A stretch of 64,000 bases of DNA from Sepioteuthis lessoniana (GCA_963585895.1 OY757916.1:19253027-19317026); one strand, 5' to 3'. Numbered from the stretch's first letter, positions 1 through 9,965 are shown. Notes: generated by a model not told the origin, from the sequence alone. A program made the numbers and translations.

Positions 1-47
1 CCTCACCACAATTCTTTTCTTTTCCATCTGTTTATCTTTCTTCTCCT

Positions 48-78
<31 letters not shown>

Positions 79-310
79 AACGTTGCCCTTTTTCTCTCCT
101 TCATCTCTTAGTCTTTCTTCTCCCCCCTTCTCTCTCTCTCTCTCTCTCTCTACATATCCGCCTCACCGCAATTCTTCTCCTTTCCATATCTCTGTCTCTC
201 TGTCTCTCTCTCTCTACATATCCGCCTCACCGCAATTCTTCTCCTTTCCATATCTCTGTCTCTCTCTCTCTCTCTACATATCCGCCTCACCGCAATTCTT
301 CTCCTTTCCA

Positions 311-364
<54 letters not shown>

Positions 365-370
365 CTATCT
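1..370. repeat. CT-rich tandem array with 60-64 bp unit
   Basis: Long (CT)n tracts alternate with a fixed segment that begins TACATATCCGCCTCACCGCA. It starts at 151, 215 and 275, so the period is 64 then 60 bp, and a diverged copy sits at 1-40. The unit is a minisatellite whose length varies in its CT portion. The open frames here on both strands (Ser/Leu-rich forward, Arg/Glu-rich reverse) are translations of the repeat and not proteins. Pyrimidine-rich DNA continues to about 700. Confidence 0.9.
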
Positions 371-988
371 CTCTGGAATTTTTCTCTTTTCTACTGTTTC
401 TATCTCTCCACTCTTTTTCTCGCCGCCATCTCCCAGTTTTTCTTCTCCATGCTATCACTCCGTCTCTGTCTTCTCATCTATCTCTCTGTCTTCCTTCTCC
501 CTTCTATCTCTTCTATCTCTCTATCTTCCTTCTCTTTTCCGTCAATCTTTCTTTTCCATTGTATCCCTCAATCTCCCTCCTCTCCTCTATCGTCCAGCTA
601 TTCTTTTCTCTTCTACATCTTCTATCCCGGTGATCTCACTTCCATCTCTGTCAGTCTTTTCGCTTCCATCTCTCTGTCTCTGGAGAGTAAGAAATACCTC
701 TTCATTTCTTTTACTGCCAAATCTGCTCTCAGGAGTGGGAGTACCAGTAAGGGTGCTATCTTTGGGTCAAATTCTTTGGGTCAAATTTTCAAAATTATTC
801 ATATTCCAATCTATGCAACAAAACACTTAAAAAACAATTGTACAAAAAAATATGAACAATGAACACGATTCTCTAACCTCTGTTATATAATATATGACAT
901 GGATTTTCGGTTCCTTCCTAATGACCCTGTGTGCTTTGGCAAGCTGTCACATTTTGATTAGTAAACAGGAAGATGACGACGCATCAGG
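371..988. other. Pyrimidine-rich then unique sequence, no gene seen
   Basis: Positions 371-700 remain C/T-rich and degenerate out of the array. Positions 700-988 are ordinary AT-rich sequence. The forward frame reading through to 862 is compositionally biased and shows no domain, so I do not call it a gene. Confidence 0.6.
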
Positions 989-1004
989 TCACTTAGATCG
1001 AACA

Positions 1005-1300
1005 GGTGTGTAACCAGAAGGGGATCCCGTGATGAGAAACACGCGGTCAGAATTATACAGAGTGCAGAGAATCACAGTCAACCGAGGGACACGCAACCGA
1101 TAAGAGGTGTCTCGGCTTGCAAGGGGGTACAAGCGTTGGTACCCCCTGGCTCCTAGAAAAAGATATGGAAAGAAGACCTCTCTCTGAGATATGTCTCTCC
1201 GTCTATCTCTCAAACCAACAACAAACAATGGGCCCTTTTGGAGAATAAAACGAGAGATATATATTTTTGTAAAGAAGTGAATTCGTTCGTTCATTGAAGT
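1005..1300 (+). mobile_element. Possible LTR fragment
   Basis: A more GC-rich block ends in AATAAA (near 1243), then a GAGAGATATATA stretch, then TAAAGAAGT and CGTTCGTTC. The same order of polyadenylation signal, GAG(A/G)G-TATA stretch, TAAAGAAGT and CGTTCGTC occurs in the LTR-like segment at 35470-35990 (reverse strand), and a looser version is at 30156-30690. I infer an LTR R/U5 remnant. No terminal duplication was found. The 101-codon reverse frame here has no recognisable domain. Confidence 0.3.
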
Positions 1301-1344
1301 AGTTCACTATCTTTGATTATGTTTCCGCTTGTATTTGTATGTGG

Positions 1345-1430
1345 GTATACAACAACCTCTAGGCATAAAATAATCCTAAACGGGTCGACAAGCCGTTAAA
1401 ATCAATCTATTAAGCAATCAATCATCTTAT
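1345..1430 (+). mobile_element. Tail E (SINE/LINE 3' end fragment)
   Basis: The segment matches the pattern CCTCTAGGCATAAAATAA, then a GGGT..GACA hairpin, then GCCGTTAAAATCAATC. Similar tails are at 1925-1995, 23370-23450, and reversed at 40105-40210 and 59565-59640. It resembles the 3' tail of SINE-B and element C but is a distinct subtype. Confidence 0.5.
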
Positions 1431-1679
1431 TCTATCTTTGCTAAGTTATAGTTTTATATGAATTACGGGGGTTGTTCGGAAGATATCTTGCTATTTTGTA
1501 CATCTCGAAAACTGGTAGTATGGCTTTGATGAAATTTGGCCACTAGTCGGATGGGACCTTACTGCTAATGAAGAAAATGACACTCTCCTACTTGGCAGTG
1601 AGACGTCACCGAGTGAGTTTATATACTTCTAGACGTTGAATTCGCAATGATATCCTTCCTGTCTCATACAGGATTTATG

Positions 1680-1995
1680 TACTTGATCTGTTCGCAAATT
1701 ATTTGTATTAGATAAGAATACTTGATACTATATAATAGTAGATGATTTGTATTAAGAATAGTTACTTGACGCTATAATTGTATTCAAAGGATTATCATTA
1801 GCTACTTGATAGTTAGAACTGTGAGCAAATTATTTGCATTTGATAGGAATACTTGATACCACATAACCGTGAGCAAAAACACTTTTTGCAACTACATAAA
1901 AAGGAAAATATAAATATGCAACAAACGCAATTCCTTAACTTCTTAGTATAAAATAACCCCTGAAGGGTTGAAATACAATTAAAATCAATCAATCA
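1680..1995 (+). mobile_element. Element C-type internal repeats ending in tail E
   Basis: Imperfect repeats of the form GAGCAAATTATTTG..TTGATAGGAATACTTGATA recur every 60-75 bp. The segment ends in a tail E copy (CCCCTGAAGGGTTG hairpin, then repeated CAAT at about 1985). The 5' domain of element C is missing. Confidence 0.5.
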
Positions 1996-1999
1996 ACAG

Positions 2000-2636
2000 T
2001 TTTTTGTAGTTGTTCAACTCCAAGTAAAGACTCGAGATTTCAAATGCAGATTTTCAAGGTAGATAAGCTCTTTTTACTGTTAAAAGACAACTACAACAAA
2101 ATTTCCACGCGTCTGTATTCCCCTCCTCTGTTGCATCTTGAGTCGTTCTAAGCTACTTAGAAAATATTTTAAAAATCCAATCCAGTTCCTTCACCGATAC
2201 CAATAAAGAAAGCTTGTCTTCCTTTCAGAGGAAATACGCGTCTATCAGGGAGGCAGGGGGGAAGGCCTTTGATGCAAAGTCGAGGTCAGGCCGACCGCTT
2301 ATCACCTGTCCTCAGGGAATATATGTCCACACAGCTGTCGTTTAGTCTCCATAGTTGTAAACTTTAACCACGATGGATTTTGCCATCCATTTTCTAACCT
2401 TCTGGCGGCTAATTCTTTCAAGCGACCTTTGCAAGAAATACATCTTACATGAACACAACAAAAAGTTTACGGATGTTGAAAACGACTGGCGAATTGCTTT
2501 CCTATAGACCGAGATAAATAAATAAAATTCTCTTTGAGGCATGAACACAATGCAAGTTCAAAAAGATCAAGATTCATCGAATAAAATGAGTGGTACGCAA
2601 AAGAACATAAGTAAGGTATTGCTGCAGTCACAGAAG
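2000..2636. other. Unassigned sequence
   Basis: I recognise no repeat, RNA or protein here. The short reverse frame at 2342-2548 has no domain signature. Confidence 0.5.
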
Positions 2637-2639
2637 CGG

Positions 2640-2752
2640 TTTGGTTTATTTATTTAAAGACATATCAAACCTTCGTAGGATATTTAATGCCAAAGCCATC
2701 CTTGTAGAAGAATATCAATGATACTTTACCCAGAGGAGTAAGACTCCCCTAA
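2640..2752 (-). mobile_element. SINE-B, 3' part only
   Basis: Reverse-strand copy of the SINE-B tail (CATATCAAACCTTCGTAGG, then AATGCCAAAGCCATCC) and part of the central domain. It is cut where element C begins. Confidence 0.7.
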
Positions 2753-4015
2753 TGAGTGACCTGGATATGACATTAATCAATCTGACGGCAAGGCTCCAGT
2801 AATGCTGGAGCTTTGGGGATTGCAGAATACCCCTTCATTGACATCGCTCCTAGATCTAATCAAGCCGGGGGTGGTAGTACCTGATGGGGTCCCATCTCTG
2901 GGTCAAATAGAACTGTTTGACATTGAAACTGTGTACTCTGAAATTTAAACAAATGACATGCTAAACTGAATTGCTTGAAATAGAATTGTTTGATCATTTA
3001 ATTGCATGTAAACAAATGACTAATATTTAATCAAATTGTTGGTTATACATAGTAATAATTGGAACCATTAAACTTTGTTGACTAAACTGAATAATTTGAA
3101 ATAGAACTGTTTGATCATTTAATGAGTGTAAAGACATCACTGATGTTTTATTGAATTGTTTGTGTTAAATAGCAATACTTGAAAACATTTAAGGAGGTGC
3201 TCGTGGTGTAATGGCTATCGTCGTAGGAAATAGACACAACGACACGAGTTCAAATACTAGACGAGACTGATTGCATTTCACATAACACTAATACCCTTGT
3301 GAAAGGTATGAATCCAATTATTCTCCCTCCAGCTATGGGTAAATAGTAGGGCAGACTAAGTTCTTCAGCCTTGGTGAGGCAACTAGTCTAGGAGAAGGAA
3401 AACTCTGAATTTAAACGTGTTAAACTCCGCTTAAAAATTGACCTTGTGTCATATCCTGCCCGAGCTGAGGGGTTGGGGAATATTGGAGGTGCCCGTGGTG
3501 TAATGGTTATCGTCGTAGGAAATGGACACGGCGACTCGAGTTCAAATTCTGGTCGAGACTGATTGCATTTCACATAACACTAATACCCTTGGGAAAGGTA
3601 TGAATCCAATATTTCTCCTTCCAGCTATGGGTAAATAGTAGGGCAGACTAGGTTCTTCAGCCTTGGTGAGGCAACTAGTCTAGGAGAAGGAAAACTGTGA
3701 ATTCAAACCTGTTAAGCTTCGCTTAATAAATTGACCTTGTGTCATATCCTGCCCGAACGGAGGAGTTGGTAAATACGAATACTTAAAAACATTTAACTGT
3801 GTGCAACCAAATGATTAATAGTAAATAGAATTATTTGTATTAGATAGAAATACTTGAAACGATGTAACTGTGTGCAAAAAAATGTACTCAGGCTCGTTTC
3901 AGAATGATATCTACAAAATGTGTTTAGAAATTATATATCTAATATATCTGTATAAAAAGGATTTGGCATTAAATAATCTACAATGGTTAATATGACATAA
4001 AACCAAACCAATCAA
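2753..4015 (+). mobile_element. Element C, interrupted by a SINE-A dimer
   Basis: The 5' domain reads TGACCTGGATATGACATTAA, GCTCCAGTAATGCTGGAGCT, then GGTAGTACCTGATGGGGTCC. It is followed by the internal units (AACTGAATTG..GAAATAGAACTG) and ends in the standard tail GGATTTGGCATTAAATAA at about 3958-4010. The copy is split at 3193-3777 by two SINE-A units. No coding capacity. See 38413-39291 for a bounded full-length reference copy. Confidence 0.8.
3193..3777 (+). mobile_element. SINE-A tandem dimer with target-site duplication
   Basis: Two SINE-A units lie head to tail (3193-3482 and 3483-3777). Each has a tRNA-like head GGTGCCCGTGGTGTAATGG (A box) and a GAGTTCAAAT B-box-like block, the central CCCTTGGGAAAGGTATGAA-type domain (CTTG/GGAAAGG), and the tail CCTTGTGTCATATCCTGCCC. 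The pair is bracketed by 19-bp direct repeats AATACTTGAAAACATTTAA (3174-3192) and AATACTTAAAAACATTTAA (3778-3796), one mismatch. The dimer therefore sits inside one target-site duplication within element C. Confidence 0.85.
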
Positions 4016-4021
4016 ATATAC

Positions 4022-4165
4022 GATTGAATCAAGAGATGGGGCATAAGGGGGTTCATGCCTTTCACAAGGGTATTAGTCCGAAAGTGAATATAATACCGTG
4101 AATGGAGTTCGAACTCGCTTACACCGATGTCGCTTTAGCTATTGCGCCATGGGGATTCCTCTAAC
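4022..4165 (-). mobile_element. SINE-B, head and central domain
   Basis: Reverse-strand tRNA-like head (ATTGCGCCATGGGGA complement, GAGTTCGAACTC B box near 4108) and the CCTTTCACAAGGGTATTAG central block. The 3' tail is absent. Confidence 0.7.
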
Positions 4166-4439
4166 TGAATGAACGCCAATCTCTTTATTGCATGAATTAT
4201 CGAGATGTAATGTTGTTTTCAGTGACAGATTTCCATTCGTTAAAATCCGGTATTGTCTCTTTTATTATTTTTTATCCCAACGATTTGGTCAATGTATCTT
4301 CCTTTCAGTTTGGAATTTCGAGATGAAATTTCATCATGAGTTGTTTCATTTTGACAATAATGCTAAGACTGCTTCAACCGGATCAAGTTTTAGCAACATC
4401 CTTATAAATCATTAATATTTGCGACGTTCTATTATGGAT

Positions 4440-4607
4440 TTTTACACATGATTGTGTCATCGTTGGCTCAGCAGGAAAGACTTACTTACATCCACTACGT
4501 GTGGACACAAGGTGCAGTCTAGAAGATCTACTAAGAGTGACAGATGATATGGACGGATGGCAAGAAAGAGTCAGGGAGCTCTGAGCTGTCAGCGTGAGTT
4601 TATATCT
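4440..4607 (+). pseudogene. LINE-1 ORF2 extreme C-terminus, decayed
   Basis: Reading forward, the segment encodes a decayed form of the LINE-1 end: KTYLHPLRVDTRCSLEDLL, then DDMDGWQERVREL, interrupted by stops. This is the same region as the tail of the better preserved LINE-1 copies at 28499 and 37689 (CEDTGCSPEDLPEAM..REKW). It is a short retroelement scrap with no function. Confidence 0.6.
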
Positions 4608-4795
4608 GCTGCTGTTTCTAAAAATAAAAATACCTTAAAATTCCCTTAGCCAACGTGGTCCGCTTGGTGGACGAGGGGTCTGAAACACAGTCTAATGTAA
4701 AGTTGGACGGGTTTCGATCCCGGCTTCGAGCGTCCTGAAGAGTTCTGATAGAACGAAATAGTCTGTCTGTGGATGACTATATATATATATATATT
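4608..4795 (+). mobile_element. SINE-F (tRNA-like), copy 1
   Basis: Shares most of its length with 23079-23281: TTCCCTTAGCCAACGT, AAAGTTGGACGGGTTTCGAT, CGGCTTCGAGCGTCCTG, AGAGTTCTGATAGAACGAAA, CAGTCTGTCTGTGGATGA (variant here), then (TA)n. GGGTTTCGATCCCGGC looks like a pol III B box. This copy lacks a 15-bp block (CGTGTCTAGCCACAC) present in the other. Confidence 0.7.
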
Positions 4796-5000
4796 GGAGA
4801 CGCTCGTGATGTAATGGTTATCATTATCAAAATGGGCACGCTCACCCAAGTTCAAAACCTGGAGTAGGATATTGTAGTTAAATTGTAGAGCAGACTTGTA
4901 TGGGAACCAATCTAGGAGAAGAAAAACCTAAATTCAAACCTATTAAACTCCCCTTGAAAAATTTACCATGTGTTACATCCTGCCCGCTTGAAGGAGTTGA
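4796..5000 (+). mobile_element. SINE-A, diverged copy
   Basis: Starts GGAGACGCTCGTGATGTAATGG directly after SINE-F's TA tract, has the AAGTTCAAAACCTGG B-box region, and ends ATCCTGCCCGCTTGAAGGAG. The central domain is shortened. Confidence 0.7.
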
Positions 5001-5265
5001 TATATATATATATATATATATATATACCAACTCTTATATATATATATATATATATATATATAACCTACATTAAACAGAGCTTATCTTTATACACAAACAC
5101 ATGCACACTCAATCAAACCTTACACACCAACTCACAAACACAAACATCAACACATACACAGATTACCCCATATTCAATTAACTGAAAGAAGAAAAAGGAA
5201 AATAAAACAACCCTGAAAATATATAGGTATACATGGATACACACACACACACACACACACAAGTA
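5001..5265. repeat. TA and CA microsatellites
   Basis: Two (TA)n tracts at about 5001-5027 and 5036-5063, then a CA-rich stretch with a pure (AC)n run at about 5240-5261. Short Tyr/Ile- and Thr/His-rich frames here are translations of these repeats. Confidence 0.9.
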
Positions 5266-5299
5266 CACTCTTGTAAACATATGCAAGAAAAAACACCTG

Positions 5300-5983
5300 C
5301 AGAAGCCAAAGGTTTTCATGGACAGTTAACTCCAACAGGACATTCACAGACATGTACCCTGCAATTAAAAAGAATCCTAAATAAGCCAATCAAAACAATC
5401 GCCACTATAAAAGCCAAAAAGACTGCCCATGCCATTATTAGCTTCCAGAAGATGACTATAAAGTCTGAAACACGTGTAGAGTTAAATTTCAAAAAATAAA
5501 ATCTAAAATACCAAATTCACTTGCGGACCGATTCATATATATATGTATATATATATAATATCCAGTCAGCGTCCAAAAACAGTGGGCGTGGATTATTTTT
5601 TCATAGAATATATGAAGAATATCATATAATTCTATCTGAGTGCTCAATGTATGGATATTGTTAATCCCTTATTCATTCGCTGGGATATAACATAAGTTTC
5701 TTTATATTATTGCATTTTTCATATCCTAATTTTCCTTGACACCAACATTTGCTTCGTTTTATTGTATTTGTTGTTTTTTTTTTGTTTTTTTTGGGGGGGG
5801 GGGCATTTTATTTGTATATATTTTTTTATAAATTATAGGGTTTTTTAGGCTTAAGCTTTTAAATATTAGCTTACTTATAGGTCCATAATGTGTGTTCTAA
5901 TAAGTAAACAACAGAAACCCGTTGTTATTCTTAGCAATCTATATATCTAGCGATCTATCTCGTGTTTGATTCTTTCGAACTAT
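5300..5983. other. Unassigned AT-rich sequence with a T-run/G-run
   Basis: No gene or known repeat is seen. A homopolymer switch of T-tract to about eleven G lies near 5785-5803. Similar T-to-G switches occur at about 13786-13806, 55165-55176 and 58431-58449. Confidence 0.5.
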
Positions 5984-6522
5984 TGTGACGTTACCCCCTC
6001 GGCCCCCACGTTACATCAACTTCTTCGAACCATTTCACTTCTTGGCCGGTGATCAACAAGTGGTCCCGATAGGGGCATCGCACATTTCTTTACGGCTACA
6101 AGAAATACAATCGAGAAAACGAACAAAACGAACAATACGAGCTTGGGGTTAATTCAAAGTGCAAGACAAGGAGTTATGTAACACTCTGCATTTTCTGTGT
6201 GCATAAATAGACTAACGCTAGCGTGGATTCTAGCGAAAATTCTACAACGCTACTAGGAATGCCAACCTATCCTGACCGGTCTTCCTCACTGCTCTGGACC
6301 CTCAATCATGCCAACTCATCTCTCTGTTGTCCGGTGTCGACTGCCCTGTCCATCGTCCGTCGCCAACTGCCTTCTCCTCAGTCCCTTTGTCTCACTCTCT
6401 GACTGGCGTTCCCTTCCTACTTCCGGTCACGTCGAGATCTCGAGTCCAAACCCTTTGTCTGGTTTCGCGCCAAAACAGACAAAGGGATCGTCTGTTTGGC
6501 GGACCACCTACATAGTGTTACA
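5984..6522. mobile_element. Solo LTR with 4-bp target duplication
   Basis: The 539-bp block begins TGTGACGTTACCC and ends GTGTTACA, giving TG..CA termini. It is flanked by CTAT at 5980-5983 and 6523-6526. It is much richer in GC than its surroundings. No gag or pol is adjacent, so it looks like a solo LTR left by recombination, or a short non-autonomous LTR element. Orientation is uncertain because the ends are nearly mirror images. The two overlapping forward frames at 6308-6544 lie inside it and are not called as genes. Confidence 0.6.
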
Positions 6523-6554
6523 CTATTACATTTTCCCATCCTAATTATCTTTTA

Positions 6555-7105
6555 GTTTTGGTTGTTTTCTTTGTTAAATGGCATGTCAACCATCGCGGGT
6601 TATTTAATGGCAAAACCATCCTCGTAGAAGGAGAGTAGTGGTACTATTTAAACCGTTACTGGGAGGATAAGGAGGTTCATACCTTTTCGGTTGAGCCGCC
6701 TTCGGTTGGGCGAGCTGCAACCTTTGTCCTCTGTGTATAGTACTAGACCTTGCTATCTAGTTTACGCTATAACCCGGCATACGTGCCCGGATCCAAATTT
6801 GGATTCGTGAAACTGCTTGCCTCATTAGAGCCACATTGCACTTAGTGGGTCGATGAGCAGCACAGACCAGCAGGGTTCGAGTCTCCGCTCATTCCCGACC
6901 TTCCCCTCCTCTTTATCCCCATTTTAATCATCCTTCGGGCTTTTGACCTTGTGTCAAGTCCTGTCTGGTGGGAGGCAGCGACAAATATCTCATACCTTTT
7001 CCAAGGAATATTTGTCCCAAAGTGAAAGTGAAAGTAAAAGCATCAATCGAGTTCGAACTTGCTTACTACGATGTCGCAGTCCAGCACTTTAGCCATAACA
7101 CAACT
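6555..7105 (-). mobile_element. SINE-B split by SINE-G
   Basis: The 3' tail (GGCATGTCAACCATCGCGGG, then TTATTTAATGGCAAAACCAT) is at 6580-6625. The head with B box (CGAGTTCGAACTTGC near 7049) and A-box region is at 7000-7105. The two halves become continuous once 6689-6989 and one duplicated dodecamer are removed. Confidence 0.8.
6689..6989 (+). mobile_element. SINE-G (beta subtype) nested in SINE-B
   Basis: Flanked by the perfect 12-bp duplication TCATACCTTTTC (6677-6688 and 6990-7001). Body landmarks shared with 45319-45814 and 56068-56456: GTATAGTACTAGACCTTG, CATACGTGCCCGGATC, AGCAGGGTTCGAGTCTCCGC (B-box-like), GACCTTGTGTCAAGTCCTGT and the terminal GACAAATA. Confidence 0.85.
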
Positions 7106-7159
7106 CTTCTCTTTTTGCAGGTTTCTTTTTTTATAATTTATATGTTTTCATTTTATATG

Positions 7160-8037
7160 CAGGGTGCGGAAGCAAAATCAGGAATATTCTAGTATAATAA
7201 TACATGACTCTATTATAAAACAAGACTAATTTTAATTTTTAAAAACAAATCATAAAATAAGAAGATAGACACAAAATAGTAAATTTATTCAATATGGCCG
7301 TCATTTTTTCAATTATTGCCTTCGAAATGACTTGCATGGCTTCAAAATAAATTCTTCAGATATCTTATTCCATTACTCTTCAATAGCAGACTTAACCGAA
7401 CCAATATTTGGATAGAAATTTGTATTTGTTTTGTTTTCTAAAACGCCCCATATAGCGTAATCAAGGGGGTTACGGTCTTGTTTAATTGTTATCCTCACAG
7501 TTTTCTCGTGGACTTTCAATTCATTAGTGTGCTTTCTTTTTTACGTTGTGGGGTCCTTCTAAATCACCGTCGTGAGAGCAGCGAAAAAGTCTTTTTTTTT
7601 TTTTTTCGTTTTTTGTTCAATCCTCCACTTCCCCTTTTTCCTTAAAAAGTTCTTTTTCGGTCAAAAAAATGTTTTCTTTGCTTTGTATATGGTCGATAAA
7701 GAAACTTTTGCTTTGTTTCAGCATTAAGCAAATCATAGATTCCTTGTCGATACTTTTCTTGCTCACTCATATTGGGCTGAATTTTAATTTTAAAAAAGGG
7801 CTTGAATGATAAAGCTAATGATGAAAATTTAGATTTATCACGTTTTGTTTTTTTTTTGCTTTCTTTTTTTTTTTTGTTGTTGTTTTTTGTTGTTGTTTTT
7901 TTTGTTGTTTTAAAACTTTAATTTTTTTTTTTTTTTTTTTTTTTTTTTGTTTTAAAACTTTAATTTTTTTTTTCTGGTCATGGTAATTGAATTTATAAAA
8001 TTTTAAAAATTATTCCATATTTTACTTCCGAACCCTG
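7160..8037 (-). mobile_element. Fossil Tc1/mariner-type DNA transposon
   Basis: Terminal inverted repeats match at both ends: CAGGGTGCGGAAGCAAAAT (from 7160) and, reversed, CAGGGTTCGGAAGTAAAAT (ending at 8037). A TA lies outside the right end, as expected for TA-targeting elements; the left flank is TATATG. The interior encodes both ends of a transposase on the reverse strand (separate entry) but not its catalytic middle. It is an 878-bp internally deleted, immobile copy. Several T-tracts at 7580-7980 have expanded inside it. Confidence 0.7.
7250..7775 (-). pseudogene. Tc1/mariner-type transposase remnant
   Basis: Reading the reverse strand from about 7770, MSEQEKYRQGIYDLLNAETK resembles the N-terminal helix-turn-helix start of IS630/Tc1/mariner-class transposases. 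Towards 7470-7300 the frame gives NPLDYAIWGVLENKTN and then ISEEFILKPCKSFRR, which matches the C-terminal end of such transposases (family pattern NP-[IL]-[DE]-Y-x-[IL]-W). The segment in between, which would carry the catalytic acidic residues, is largely missing, and stops and shifts interrupt the rest. Its neighbours are matching inverted repeats, consistent with one decayed element. Confidence 0.6.
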
Positions 8038-8039
8038 TA

Positions 8040-8510
8040 ATTTTTTAAGATTATTATTGATTATAGATTTTTATAAATCATGAGTTTTTTCTCTTTAATA
8101 TATTGTTTTAATTTTTTACTATAGTAAGTTTCTCTCCTATGTTCGAGTAGTTAAATGATGGAAACCTATGACTCTTATTTATCTCGCATAAGCGTCTTTA
8201 TAACTACCGTAAATTGCGGCTTATTAATCGGTCTCGCATATACCACAACCTCATGATTTCTTTCTTAAAATTCTGGATTATACATATACTTGCTGTATAA
8301 GTCAACTCCAAAACACACAGTAGGTTATTGTTTGGCCAAGTTTTATTTTGTAAGCTTAAATGAGGATATGCATTCCTAATTTATTGAGCTATCGTGAATT
8401 TGAACAAATAAACAACATACCATAGTTGTCTGACTGGCTTCATGCGTGTTGTGGTGTTCCTGTTAGTGTCTACAGTTGGTGTATCAACTGTTGAAAACGG
8501 TGTGTGATAT
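8040..8510. other. Unassigned AT-rich sequence
   Basis: Nothing recognisable. It ends at the target duplication of the SINE-D copy that begins at 8521. Confidence 0.5.
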
Positions 8511-8520
8511 AATGTTAATA

Positions 8521-8766
8521 AAGCAAAGTCTGCGACCGTAGTGAATGCGACCCGTAGGCTCCTTTTTCAATAGCTACTACACCGAGGTGTACAGGAGGAC
8601 ACTACTCCTTTTCCTGAATTGCTCCACTTTACCCTTGATCCGTACCTTATAATACTGTGTTAAGGCAAGCAGCATCAAGTACCATTTTTTGAATCTTTGG
8701 AATGACTCAACCCGGGATTGAACCCCGGTTTCTCAGGCCATTTTCGAACACTCTATCCAATCGGCC
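8521..8766 (-). mobile_element. SINE-D with 10-bp target duplication
   Basis: On the reverse strand it starts with a tRNA-like head: TTGGCCGATTGGATAGAGTG (A box) and CCGGGGTTCAATCCCGGG (B box, palindromic T arm). It then runs through AAATGGTACTTGATGC, AGCAATTCAGGAAAAGGAG and the end GTCGCAGACTT. AATGTTAATA flanks it at 8511-8520 and 8767-8776. It is the cleanest SINE-D copy here along with 43816-44050. Confidence 0.88.
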
Positions 8767-8952
8767 AATGTTAATATAATACTTAATTTGTATTAAAGTT
8801 TTATTGTATCATATCAATCTTGGTTTTGATTTGTTGAATACGTTCACTAAACACGAGTTTCAATCGGAAATGTATATCGATTGTTAGGATTACTGTTCCA
8901 TAAGTTGATTACCAAGTAATAATGGTTTCTTTTGAGTACCGCCGTATAAGAA

Positions 8953-9092
8953 AAGTTGGCGACCTTAGTCGAGAGTGACCCGAAGGCTCCCTTTTCGATA
9001 GCTACTACACCAAGGTGTAGGGGAGGGCGCTACTCCATCCCCTGGATTGCCCCACTTTACCTTTAATCTTTACCTTATAATGCTGAGTGTGA
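8953..9092 (-). mobile_element. SINE-D, 5'-truncated
   Basis: Contains the 3' half only (from AAAGTTGGCGACCTTAGTCG to GCTGAGTGTGAAGCAAG on the + strand). The tRNA-like head is missing, consistent with incomplete reverse transcription. Confidence 0.75.
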
Positions 9093-9385
9093 AGCAAGTT
9101 GTAAGGTTTCAAGTAGTCCTATATAATACTAATAATTTATCCACAGTTATAAGTAAAGTTGGCGACTTTAGTCGAGGGTGACCCGAAGGCTCCCTTTTCG
9201 ATAGCTACAACACCGAGGTGTAGGGGAGGGCGCTACTCCATTTCCAGGATTGCTACACTTTACTCTTGATCCTCACCTTAGAGTGCTGAGTGCTTAGCCA
9301 GGCGGCATCAAGTACCATTTTTTTAGTCTTTCGACCTGGAATTGAAACATGGTCCCCAGGATCATTGGCGAACACTCTTATTTTG
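9093..9385 (-). mobile_element. SINE-D within element C-type repeat
   Basis: SINE-D at 9154-9385 follows the leader TTTCAAGTAGTCCTATATAA..TTATCCACAGTTATAAG. The same leader precedes the SINE-D at about 16466, so the junction is shared by both loci. The B-box region is decayed (ATTGAAACATGG). Confidence 0.75.
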
Positions 9386-9800
9386 ACAAGATTTTTTTCC
9401 AGACTTAATAGGTCGACTTGTATAAGCTGCAGTTTATGGTATTATATTTATAACATTCTAATTGTTTTTGGTACCAACAATTTTTTAACTTTTTTTTTTT
9501 TTTGGAATGGGGTGCGGGTAGAATTTCGACTAATCTGCAAAGTGTGGTGGGATTAAAAGATCCCGAAGAAACCAAAAAAAATATACAGCTGTCAACAGAT
9601 TTTTTAAACTTAACAATAAAGCAAACTTAATAGTTAATTTAAAGGAATGTTCATCTTCTATTTGCCTCATCTAAATTTCTTTTTGTACTTCTTTGTATTA
9701 TAGCTTTCTTTTTAAATCAAACAGCTAGCGTGATGTTGCATTCCGAAGCAGAGGATATTAAAAATAAATATGAATATCATCATCCACTCACGCTGACAGC
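9386..9800. other. Unassigned AT-rich sequence
   Basis: No gene or repeat assigned. There is a T-tract at about 9490-9503. Confidence 0.5.
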
Positions 9801-9806
9801 AAGGAG

Positions 9807-9807
<1 letters not shown>

Positions 9808-9858
<51 letters not shown>

Positions 9859-9888
9859 CTCGCTCTCTTTCTGTCTGTCTGTCACTCT

Positions 9889-9919
<31 letters not shown>

Positions 9920-9923
9920 GCTT

Positions 9924-9965
<42 letters not shown>

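Noticed and set aside
83-862. Long Ser/Leu-rich open frame
   Set aside because: It is a translation of CT minisatellite and pyrimidine-rich DNA; composition follows the repeat and no domain is present.
3193-3777. tRNA genes at SINE heads (also 40677, 44361, 58584, 8521, 28010)
   Set aside because: A and B boxes are present, but the heads do not fold as clean cloverleafs with matching acceptor stems and all continue into dispersed SINE bodies.
6308-6544. Possible small exon pair in GC-rich sequence
   Set aside because: Lies within a block bounded by TG..CA ends and a CTAT duplication, so an LTR explains the GC content; no domain.
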